Positions 1 through 6,800 of a stretch of DNA of 8,209 nucleotides are shown here, one piece after another (positions within the stretch are counted from its first letter, which is position 1; every line of letters begins with the position of its first letter). The notes below the pieces were generated by a model. That model was not told the origin of the DNA. It searched no databases and was given only the letters and a program-made list of their open reading frames with translations. The position numbers were made by a program, and so were the translations under genes. The stretch lies in the NCBI GenBank assembly GCA_047975785.1, contig JBKEEC010000337.1, positions 1-8,209 on the forward strand. The letters run 5' to 3'. Origin of the DNA: JACXVD01 sp047975785 (GTDB lineage: Bacteria > Pseudomonadota > Alphaproteobacteria > Sphingomonadales > Sphingomonadaceae).

Positions 1-124
1 GTCCTTACACTAACCCCGTATAAAACCGTAAAACCAAGTCTTCATTAATAATATGGTTAGCATGATACTGCAAGCTTATGTCGCGGGATGATTTGTGTGT
101 TTTGAAATGGCTGATCGGGGAGGT

Positions 125-153
125 GGGGAGACCCATGAGTTCGAAACTCTCCC
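125..153 (+). other. tRNA T-arm / B-box-like element
   Basis: AGTTCGAAACT at 138-148 fits the tRNA T-loop / RNA polymerase III B-box pattern RGTTCRANNCY exactly. It lies inside a GGGAG (126-130) to CTCCC (149-153) inverted repeat, and GAGTT (137-141) also pairs with AACTC (145-149). I could not build a full cloverleaf: there is no convincing D-arm, anticodon arm or acceptor stem. It could be a decayed tRNA, a tRNA-derived short interspersed element if the DNA is eukaryotic, or chance. Confidence 0.2.
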
Positions 154-310
154 GTTTTCATCTTTGCTGCATTTTAACTTCTTGCATCTCGTTTACATTT
201 ACAGATATATTGTAAAAATGAAAACAACAATATATATTTTCTCCATCTCTTCCCGTATGAATTTTGACAGTATCGAGAAGGCTTAGTTATTAAGGCAGTA
301 AAAAATGTCA

Positions 311-336
311 GCGTACGTACTGTACATATGGTACGC
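311..336. repeat. GTAC-rich inverted repeat
   Basis: GCGTAC (311-316) and GTACGC (331-336) form a perfect 6-bp inverted repeat around 14 bases. GTAC occurs four times in the 26 bases (313, 317, 322 and 331). It could be a protein-binding palindrome or a small hairpin. No gene starts close enough to suggest a target. Confidence 0.3.
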
Positions 337-761
337 ATATTTTCAATTGGTGAGAAAAAAGATATGCCAAGTGCTGAATGCGGCAAGTGTTGCGTACTGT
401 TTAGAGTTGGGAGTGCGACCACAACACGTATGACTTAACACTAACCCGATTTTATCTGCTAGTAAAGACGTCGTTAATGCCTGATGGTATAGAATGGTGC
501 AACATTGTATCATTAAAAATACTCGCAGATACCCAGTTGACAAGTGTCTGACGTATCTAATGCACACTGCCTTTACTTTGTATCTCCTCTGAATTAGAGA
601 CTCCTCATACCTTCATCACACTTTGAACTTCATGCTGTAGGATCTTTTATACTTCTGTTTAGTGCAGTAATTAGCAGAAATTAGATGTTGCAGTGACTTG
701 AGAAGTAGTGGAAGTTGTTGAAAGATTTCATTAAATATCACAAGGGCAATAAAAACTCAAG

Positions 762-792
762 CTGACTTTAATTTAAATTACTTTCTTATAAA
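762..792 (+). promoter_or_regulatory. weak sigma70-like promoter candidate
   Basis: CTGACT (762-767) and TATAAA (787-792) are separated by 19 bases, matching the -35 and -10 consensus at four and five of six positions. It points toward the operon and lies about 138 bases upstream of the first start codon. The spacing is longer than the optimal 17, and such matches are common by chance in AT-rich DNA. It is the best candidate I see for transcription of the gene cluster, if the left region is truly contiguous with it. Confidence 0.18.
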
Positions 793-817
793 TCATAAGT
801 TTACGAAATAACTCTGC

Positions 818-891
818 ACCTGTGATCCATCTGAGACAGACCTGTGATGCTCGTGTGACTTCACGCCTCCATAGTCCGTGATTGCACCTGT
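818..891 (+). repeat. three ACCTGT direct repeats upstream of the operon
   Basis: ACCTGT occurs at 818-823, 840-845 and 886-891. The first two extend to the identical 9-mer ACCTGTGAT. Spacings are 22 and 46 bases, close to whole numbers of helical turns, and all lie within about 110 bases upstream of the first gene's start. They could be operator sites for a regulator binding one face of the helix. With only 6-9 identical bases, chance is a real alternative. Confidence 0.25.
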
Positions 892-917
892 TACCGGCCA
901 GTCAGGCCGTCAGCGGC

Positions 918-923
918 GGGAGG
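918..923 (+). promoter_or_regulatory. ribosome-binding site choosing the TTG start of the first gene
   Basis: GGGAGG ends six bases before TTG at 930. A second overlapping copy (GGGAGG, 922-927) is spaced for the out-of-frame ATG at 934. The TTG frame is preferred because it runs to 1232, overlaps the next gene and encodes folded-looking sequence, whereas the ATG frame ends at 1140 with no recognisable pattern. Confidence 0.5.
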
Positions 924-929
924 GAGGCC

Positions 930-1232
930 TTGAATGACTCCACAGATGACCTGCATCCGGACGCAGCCAGTTCCGCTATCGAGGCACATGTTGCTGAAAG
1001 ACATGCCCGGACTTTGCTTATCCGCTGCTGGCATGAGCGCGTTTCATCCGAGCAATATATTCTGCGTTGCACGTTACGAGACGTATCACGCGGAAGATCC
1101 CGCGCCTTTGACAGCTTTCCCGCACTTGTTGCCGGCCTGATGGCTATGCTCGACGAAACAATTTTCCCTGTCGAACTCCCCTTCGAACCCTCAGTCGAGC
1201 CGCCCTCACAAACGGAGAAATGTAATGACTGA
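930..1232 (+). CDS. small conserved-type hypothetical protein, first gene of operon
   Basis: This 100-aa protein probably starts at TTG 930. The frame is closed by TGA at 879-881 and has no ATG before 1140, so TTG 882 is the only other reasonable start. Residues 1-25 are polar and probably disordered. Residues 27-76 look like a compact module: a strand (TLLIRCW), a turn, strands (YILRCTLRDVSRG, SRAF), then a helix (FPALVAGLMAMLD). This pattern of 'hydrophobic strand, polar turn, G/R-rich hairpin, F-S/D-x-L helix' recalls small uncharacterised bacterial proteins found beside secreted or surface clusters; that is from memory, not a search. The C-terminal 25 residues are Pro/Glu-rich. The last 8 bases overlap the next gene (ATGACTGA), suggesting translational coupling. 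Function unknown. The missing ATG and the nearby composition break leave open a truncated or rejoined 5' end. Confidence 0.65.
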   Translation: MNDSTDDLHPDAASSAIEAHVAERHARTLLIRCWHERVSSEQYILRCTLRDVSRGRSRAFDSFPALVAGLMAMLDETIFPVELPFEPSVEPPSQTEKCND

Positions 1233-2331
1233 CCTCCCATTGTTGCGATCTGCGCTCAGCGAACAATATGCGGAAGCGGATATCTCTGAACTCGATTCCA
1301 TTGTTCAGTCTCTTTACGGTGAAGAAGCCACAGCCGAAGACATAGAGGGCCTGTTTTCCGACATTGGTCGCGGTATAAAAAGAGCGGCGCGAGGTGTCGG
1401 GCGGTTTGCTCAAAAAGCAGCTCCTGCTCTTGCGCGCGCTGCCCCTGCTGCGCTGGCCGGCGCAGGAAGCGGAGCGGCCTTCGGCCCCTGGGGGGCGCTG
1501 ATTGGCGCAGGGGCGGGGCTGACCGGTGGGCTGCTTGCCCAATCACGAAACCGCACTGCGCGAAGTATCGGATCAGGTATTGGCCGGGCTGGTGGATTAG
1601 TAGCTTCCGTGCGCGGAGGAGGGCCAGCCGGCGCACTTACGTCAGTCGGAAGTGGAGCTGCCGGCAGAACACCTCAGGGGCGCGCTGTGCGCTCTGTCAT
1701 CTCAAACCGCAGAAACAGGCCCCGCCCGCCAGGCGCGGCAACTGGCGGCACATCTGCCGCATCGCTCGCTGGCCTGCTTGCAAGGCCAGAACTTTTGCAA
1801 TCGCTGCTTGCATCCATGCTGGGAAGTGCCGGTCGCCAGCAAATTCAGGTAGGCGGGCAGAACATCCCTGTTCATCAAATGTTGGGAACATTGGGAACCG
1901 TTGCACGACGGGCGGCAGCAGAGGCAGCCGAATTTGATCCTGACGCGGAGCAGCTATCTCCTGATTTCATCGCGGCATCCGAAGCATTTGGTGCTGAAAT
2001 TGATGATGCGGAAGGTCGCGCCGATACGCTGCTGGCCATGCTGGCACTGGCACCCTCTATCTGGGCAAGACGTGATCCGCCCGTAGTAGTCACCGTGCCC
2101 GGTGGCGACTTGCCCTACCATATTGGCGAAGGTGACGAGGATGGCGAAGCGTGGTGGCTGGAAGCCGGGCAAGAGCTGGAACTGGATGAATGGGCCGATG
2201 AAGATGAATACGCTCCGGTCGATTACGAAGATATCGAGGGCGATGACGAGGATTGGGGTGGCGAGGATTGGGAGATTTTTCCCGACGATGAAGAATTTGA
2301 GCTAAATGCCATGGAGGATGAAGATGCCTGA
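1225..2331 (+). CDS. glycine-zipper protein with acidic C-terminal tail
   Basis: This 368-aa protein starts at ATG 1225 with GGAGA (1214-1218) six bases upstream. Residues 1-45 are an acidic helix-forming leader. Residues 46-73 are basic and amphipathic (DIGRGIKRAARGVGRFAQK). Residues 74-104 are Ala/Gly-rich with small residues spaced as in a glycine zipper (GPWGALIGAGAGLTGGLL), typical of helices that pack in membranes. A basic Gly/Ala/Arg linker (105-175) follows, then a helical region with a conserved-looking GRQQIQVGGQNIPV hairpin (203-216). Residues 303-368 are overwhelmingly Asp/Glu with interspersed Trp and Tyr. There is no classical signal peptide. The basic-then-glycine-zipper layout could insert into or oligomerise on membranes, with the acidic tail as a chaperone-like or solubilising element; this is inference. 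It overlaps both neighbouring genes by 8 bases, so its dosage is probably tied to theirs. No specific function is recognised. Confidence 0.85.
   Translation: MTDLPLLRSALSEQYAEADISELDSIVQSLYGEEATAEDIEGLFSDIGRGIKRAARGVGRFAQKAAPALARAAPAALAGAGSGAAFGPWGALIGAGAGLTGGLLAQSRNRTARSIGSGIGRAGGLVASVRGGGPAGALTSVGSGAAGRTPQGRAVRSVISNRRNRPRPPGAATGGTSAASLAGLLARPELLQSLLASMLGSAGRQQIQVGGQNIPVHQMLGTLGTVARRAAAEAAEFDPDAEQLSPDFIAASEAFGAEIDDAEGRADTLLAMLALAPSIWARRDPPVVVTVPGGDLPYHIGEGDEDGEAWWLEAGQELELDEWADEDEYAPVDYEDIEGDDEDWGGEDWEIFPDDEEFELNAMEDEDA
2313..2317 (+). promoter_or_regulatory. ribosome-binding site deciding the ATG 2324 start
   Basis: GGAGG ends six bases before ATG 2324. The upstream in-frame ATGs at 2306 and 2318 either precede this site or touch it, so 2324 is the best start. 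The site lies within the last codons of the glycine-zipper gene. Confidence 0.7.
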
Positions 2332-2818
2332 CATTGCATCCGCAATGCAGCCGGGATTTGACCCGGTCGAAGCCATGGAACAGCTTGCAGCACGTAATCC
2401 GCAAATGGCAATGCTGGTGCAGATGATGCAGCAACAACAGGCTGCGTTCGCCGCACCCGAAATGGCACCCGAAGTGGATGTGACAGATGATCGCGACGCC
2501 TTGATCGTTGAACTTGGTGAGCGGCTCGACAGCACCGAAGAGCGTCTGCAGCGCATGACCCGAATTGCCCGCAACCTGCACACGGCACAGCAACAGAGTC
2601 TTGAACGGCTGGGCGATCTGGCAGCAGCCCTTGGCGCTTGCGGTCTGTGCTGGGGTGAGGATGATCAATGCCCCGCCTGCCGTGGTCAGGGTCAGCCCGG
2701 CATGATCCGCCCTGATATGGAACTGCGATCCCGCATTTTCGGATCGCACAAGGGCCCGCACAGGATCGTGGAAGAACCGCCTCCCCCCGAACGGGAGCAC
2801 AACAAGGCAATCATATGA
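2324..2818 (+). CDS. coiled-coil protein with CxxC-x6-CxxC zinc knuckle
   Basis: This 164-aa protein starts at ATG 2324; its first 8 bases (ATGCCTGA) overlap the end of the preceding gene. Residues 15-50 are Met/Gln-rich (LVQMMQQQQ). Residues 55-100 have heptad-like spacing and high helix propensity (VELGERLDSTEERLQRM). Residues 104-123 hold two cysteine pairs, C106/C109 and C116/C119; the second sits in CPACRGQG, very like one half of a DnaJ-type CxxCxGxG zinc-binding repeat. The tail is basic and proline-rich. The likely structure is a helical oligomer displaying a small zinc-bound knuckle, suited to protein-protein contact or a chaperone-like role. No enzymatic motif is present. Whether zinc is really bound, and what the partner is, cannot be read from the sequence. 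Confidence 0.8.
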   Translation: MPDIASAMQPGFDPVEAMEQLAARNPQMAMLVQMMQQQQAAFAAPEMAPEVDVTDDRDALIVELGERLDSTEERLQRMTRIARNLHTAQQQSLERLGDLAAALGACGLCWGEDDQCPACRGQGQPGMIRPDMELRSRIFGSHKGPHRIVEEPPPPEREHNKAII

Positions 2819-2831
2819 TTCCCGTTTCATT

Positions 2832-2837
2832 AAGGAG
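2832..2837 (+). promoter_or_regulatory. ribosome-binding site deciding among three consecutive ATGs
   Basis: AAGGAG (2832-2837) is followed by ATGATGATG at 2839, 2842 and 2845, giving spacings of 1, 4 and 7 bases. ATG 2845 is the best placed. The upstream ATG at 2815, which would overlap the previous stop by four bases, lies before this site and has no comparable one of its own. Confidence 0.7.
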
Positions 2838-2844
2838 AATGATG

Positions 2845-3456
2845 ATGAGTGACTATGAAACAATTGATGATGAGGCTGATGATATCCTCGAATTTGATGA
2901 ATATGATTTTGGCCAATTTAACGAGTTCGATTTCAGTGAATTTGATTTTGGTGAATTCGACTTTAGCGAAGATGACAGTGAACGGAGGCGGAGACGGCCC
3001 CGGAGACGCAGACGGTTGCGCACTGCCAGGCGCGGGAATCCTACTGTAAAGGCCCCGCAACGCGGCTATGCGAGCAAGGCCGAACTGGATGCAACCGCCA
3101 AGCGTCTGGATGGTCGCATTGCTACCAACGCCAATGCTATCAAGTCTTTGGACGGCCGCACCAGAGCAACGGAAGTTGAAATCGGAAAAGTTGGCGCTTC
3201 CCTGCGCAAGGAAATTGCTATTCGCAAGAAACAGACCAATGAAATCAAGAAAGGCCTCGATGAATCGCGTCAGATAGCCATGATGATGCCCATCATCAGT
3301 TCCATGTCCAAAGGGGATGACAAGATGACGATGATGCTCCCCATCATGATGTATAGCGGCGCCTTTGGCGGCTCGTCAGGGTCAGGCGGTGATGCCAATA
3401 GCAACGCTATGATGATGCCGCTGATGATGATGGCGATTATGGACGGAAAGGATTGA
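2845..3456 (+). CDS. acidic-aromatic repeat / Arg-block / coiled-coil / Met-rich protein
   Basis: This 203-aa protein from ATG 2845 has four sharply different zones. Residues 1-44 are Asp/Glu/Phe-rich and contain three pentapeptides of the form [NSG]EFDF at 26-40. Residues 47-63 are almost all arginine. Residues 74-143 form a charged helical stretch (YASKAELDATAKRLDGRI) with repeating hydrophobic positions, probably a coiled coil. Residues 145-203 are hydrophobic with 16 methionines, including three copies of an MM[ML]P[IL] motif, separated by a Gly/Ser linker (171-188). There is no signal peptide. The coiled coil followed by a hydrophobic end resembles uncharacterised bacterial proteins I recall with Leu instead of Met at the end; this is unverified. 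The acidic and basic blocks may pair within or between molecules. A structural or membrane-associated role is likely; function unknown. Confidence 0.85.
   Translation: MSDYETIDDEADDILEFDEYDFGQFNEFDFSEFDFGEFDFSEDDSERRRRRPRRRRRLRTARRGNPTVKAPQRGYASKAELDATAKRLDGRIATNANAIKSLDGRTRATEVEIGKVGASLRKEIAIRKKQTNEIKKGLDESRQIAMMMPIISSMSKGDDKMTMMLPIMMYSGAFGGSSGSGGDANSNAMMMPLMMMAIMDGKD
2920..2964 (+). repeat. 15-bp tandem repeat encoding [NSG]EFDF
   Basis: Three consecutive 15-base units encode NEFDF, SEFDF and GEFDF. The codons differ between units (GAG/GAA, TTC/TTT, GAT/GAC), so the peptide appears conserved beyond DNA identity. A looser related stretch (EFDEYDFGQF) precedes it. Confidence 0.7.
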
Positions 3457-3459
3457 GCC

Positions 3460-3819
3460 ATGATAGCCAATCCAGCAGTTTTCATGACTACGGTTATGAT
3501 CGCAAAACGCAGAAACGTACCAGGTAACAAGGCTCTGGCCATGGGGCTTGCCGGTTCCTGGTTCCCGAATCCGATTGTCGGGATGCTCCTTGCAAGCACA
3601 GCCGAAGGCGACGATTCTGTATCCGGGCCACCTCCTGTCGCTAACAAACCACCTGCTGCAAGCAAGGATGAGGCAGCGGCGGCAGAGACAGCATGCAAAA
3701 AGGCTGTTGAGGCGGCCAAGTCAGCCGAAGCCGCAGCAAAGCGTGCAGAGGCGGCGGTGGCGGCGGCGGCCAAGACAGGTGCTACAACCCCAAAAAATAC
3801 TCCGGCGCAAGCGCGCTAG
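3460..3819 (+). CDS. small protein with hydrophobic N-terminal half and Ala/Lys-rich tail
   Basis: This 119-aa protein starts at ATG 3460, three bases after the previous stop, with a purine-rich site (GGAAAGGA, 3445-3452) seven bases upstream. Residues 1-15 are hydrophobic, then comes a basic KRR turn (16-18), then a second hydrophobic stretch (ALAMGLAGSW, then PIVGMLLAS) at 25-47; together they could form a helical hairpin in the membrane. Residues 57-68 are Pro-rich. Residues 69-105 are almost entirely Ala/Lys/Glu and should form a long helix, like histone-H1-type or TolA-type tails. It carries one cysteine (C79). It ends in TAG, while the other complete genes here end in TGA. Function unknown; position and layout suggest a membrane-anchored or spacer partner of the neighbouring coiled-coil proteins. 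Confidence 0.75.
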   Translation: MIANPAVFMTTVMIAKRRNVPGNKALAMGLAGSWFPNPIVGMLLASTAEGDDSVSGPPPVANKPPAASKDEAAAAETACKKAVEAAKSAEAAAKRAEAAVAAAAKTGATTPKNTPAQAR

Positions 3820-3839
3820 AGTGGTGACAGGGCTACGTC

Positions 3840-6800
3840 ATGGATCCGGCGCTTCTGGAGCTTATATCGGCAGGGGCGCCGGATGATGAGGTAGCAGTTA
3901 TTGTCCGGGTTAAAACGGGACGTGAGCCACCCGCAAATTTGCGGATTGTTGCCCGTTTTGGCGATATTGCCACCGCTCGGACCCACAGGGGGGAACTGGC
4001 TGCTATTCATGCCAGTAACGCTGTCAAAAGTCTGAAGGCTCCACGTGTCTATTCCGGCGAAGATCCGCCTGATGAAGATAACGAGGATAATGATGAGCCG
4101 GGGCTGAGTGAATCCTCCCCTGTTACACGGCCTGAAGATACACGCCGCCCACGGCACTTGCCAGAACGCGGGCGGGGCACAGTTATATGTGTGATTGATT
4201 GGGGGCTGGATTTTGCACATCCTGATTTTCGCCATAGCGACGGATCGACACGGCTACTTGCCTTGTGGGATCAGCGCGCTCAGGGGCGCCCCGCCCCGTA
4301 TGGCTATGGTAAAATATACGGGGCAGCAGAAATAAATCAGGCACTTTCCAGTGCAAACCCTTTTCGTTCACTGGGGTATCAGCCCATCTCCGGCACTCGG
4401 CCAGCACATGGCACCCATGTCGCCGGTATTGCGGCTGGCAATGGCTATGCAGGCGGGCCGGAAGGTGTCGCGCCGGAGGCCGATCTGGTTTTTATCCATC
4501 TGGGGCCGGGTGCAGGTGATCTGGGCAATTCAATTGATCTTCTGGAAGCTGTCCATTTCGCAGCAGAAACAGCCGGGAACAAGCCGCTGGCCATCAATAT
4601 GAGTATTGGTCGTCATGCAGGGCCTCATGATGGATCATTACTCATAGAACAGGCTATAGACTGGATGGTGCTCAACCGTCCGGGCACAGTCATTGTCCAG
4701 AGCACGGGCAATTATTTTGACCGGCGCGTGCATATGGAAGGCCGTTTGCACGAAACACGCGTGGCAGAACTGCCTTTTACTGTGCCACCAATCAGGGGGA
4801 GCCTGCCCACCGTTGAAGTCTGGTACAAGGGTGCAGACCGCTTCACCGCATCTGCGACAGCACCCGATGGCGCCCGCGTAACTGTAGAGCGTGGCAGCAG
4901 TGCACCGCTAACAGGAAGAAAGGGGCAGGAATATGCCCGGTTTTACCACCGCAGTTTTGACCCCAATAGCGGCGACCATCTGATTGCACTGGTTTTGCGA
5001 GAGAACGCACCGCCAGGTGAATGGACCATCGAACTGACGGGGCAGGATGTGGTTGATGGCCGATGGCACGCCTGGATTGAACGCAACGCCCCCTGCCCGT
5101 CCTGTCAGCCCACTTTTGCTGCCGACGCTGTTTCGGGATGCACGACAACAGGCAGCATTTGCAACGCCCTGCGAACCATTGCAGTGGGTGCCTATAATGC
5201 GCATGGGCGCAACCGCCTGCTGGCACGCTTCTCAAGCGTTGGGCCTACGAGAGACGGGCGCCCCAAGCCCTTGCTGGCAGCGCCCGGAGTCAGGGTTCTT
5301 TCGGCTCGCTCACGGACCGATCCGGCATCAGAACCCGGCTATATCCGTATGAGCGGAACCAGTATGGCCGCGCCTCATGTCACCGGAACAGTAGCCCTGA
5401 TGATGGAGGCCGCAGGGCGCCATCCTGTTGAGGCCATACGGCGCGTTCTGTTTGCCAGCCTTGAAGCAGCGCCTGATGACAGCCCTCGCTGGGGATATGG
5501 CCTGCTCGATACCGAAGCGGCGGTAAGGGGCGCGCGACGGCTCCGGACAGGGCAGCATCCCGAACCAGAACCGATACATATTTCCCGTGAAGGCAGTCAG
5601 GCTTTGACTCTAGTCCCTCATTCCAGCTTGCCAGAGGATATCTCTATCATGTCAGAAGCTTTAGCAAATAACCCGGCTCCAAATACCAGGCCACCTGCTG
5701 ATCAACTGTGGACCAAGGGCCGGGACCAGACCCTGCCCACACCTGAACAGCGCGTGCTTTCCCGTTTCAGCGATGATGAATTGCGTGCCATGCTGGGAGA
5801 ATCCGATCCCCCGGTTGCGGTAGCCAGTCGCGAAGACTGGATGACGCAAGCACCGGAAGCCTTGCTGGCGCAGGCAACAGATCCACTTGATGTCAGCATG
5901 AATATTCTGGGCTGGCCAGGGCGCAGGCTGGATACTCCGCTGGAGGCCGGAGATATCCTTCTCAGCCAGCCAATTGCCGGAAAAATGCGCTCTGCCATCG
6001 TTACAGATAGCTATCTGTCGCTATCGTCCGAACTGCCTTCGGAAAACGGAGTCAATGCTATTCCGGGTCACTATGCCAGTGTAGCAGGGTCAACCGGGTA
6101 TTGGCGCGTCACGGGACCGGAAGGATTGCTTCTGGAAGATATAATTGTGCTGCGTGGCTTCAGGGAATCGCTATCAGATGCTGAAGCCTTCCCGGCCGCT
6201 GCAGAGATCGGACAAAATCTGGATGCCATAACCGTTAATACAAGACAGGTAGATTTAGGTGTCCAGCCCAACTTTATTGCCCTGAACGAAATTACCCCAA
6301 GAAATACAACTGCAAAACGTGATGTCTTCGGAAATCTGAAACAGGCGCTGGACAATCTGAAAGCCAGAGAGCGCACGCAGGCTGATGCCATTGCAAATGG
6401 CCATGGTGTGCCCACTGCCACTCAGCAAAGAGCGATAGAAAGAGCCAACCGTGCAGTTGAACAGGCCCGGCAGAGAATTGAACGCTCTGCCATGGCATTG
6501 ACAAGATGGGTTCGCGCAGAAGGGCCAAGGCAAAACCAGGCAACCCAAACCTTGCGCGATAGAATGGCGGCTTTTCAGCCCATTGTCGATGTGATCCAGA
6601 ATCATCACAGGATCAGTGTCGAAGGCACAAGAATATCCTTGCATGATAATGTCGTAACCTATGCGACAGACAACCTGAACGGGCTGGTAGGAAAAGCGCA
6701 GGGCGATAACAGGGCGAATGTTACTGCTGTTGTTGCAGCATCGGGCCTTGGCGCAGATAGCCGCGCTATTCTGGATATTGTTTCCCGCCATGAAGGCACG

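Larger units (their letters stand above)
1..860. other. AT-rich region without a convincing gene
   Basis: No reading frame here has both a good ribosome-binding site and protein-like composition; the open frames are short and full of alternative starts and stops. GC is about 35% at 1-60, 22% at 181-240 and 33% at 301-360, clearly below most of the coding region. Things visible inside it are a tRNA T-arm-like element near 125-153, a GTAC-rich inverted repeat at 311-336, a weak promoter-like pair near 762-792 and short ACCTGT direct repeats at its right end. It could be a long intergenic region, the edge of a transferred block, or non-bacterial DNA joined during assembly. The sequence alone cannot decide. 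Confidence 0.6.

Noticed and set aside
4..510. Loose similarity between about 4-75 and 434-505 (shared ACTAACCC and scattered matches)
   Set aside because: Apart from an 8-9 base core the alignment needs many gaps and mismatches; not distinguishable from chance in AT-rich DNA.
95..567. Short open frames of 60-80 codons on both strands in the left region
   Set aside because: They overlap one another, lack ribosome-binding sites and have unstructured, Cys/Ser/Thr/Phe-rich compositions.
934..1140. 68-codon ATG frame in the first gene region
   Set aside because: It has a well-placed ribosome-binding site, but its sequence shows no domain pattern, it ends well before the next gene and it conflicts with the overlapping frame that is coupled to the next gene.
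1256..1636. Antisense frames (also 1144-1542) with Arg/Pro/Gln-rich products
   Set aside because: These are typical shadow composition of a GC-rich Ala/Gly coding region, with no start signal.
2090..2863. 257-codon antisense frame, and a second one at 2223-2810
   Set aside because: Both are shadows of the glycine-zipper and zinc-knuckle genes: rich in Cys, His and Arg, without a ribosome-binding site, and crossing gene boundaries.
3270..3773. 167-codon antisense Ala-rich frame
   Set aside because: It mirrors the GC-rich Ala/Lys and Met repeats on the other strand. The sense frames have better starts and consistent operon spacing.
6255..6791. 178-codon antisense frame inside the protease-hydrolase gene
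   Set aside because: It lies wholly within a long sense gene with domain support; Ser/Cys-rich with no recognisable motif.
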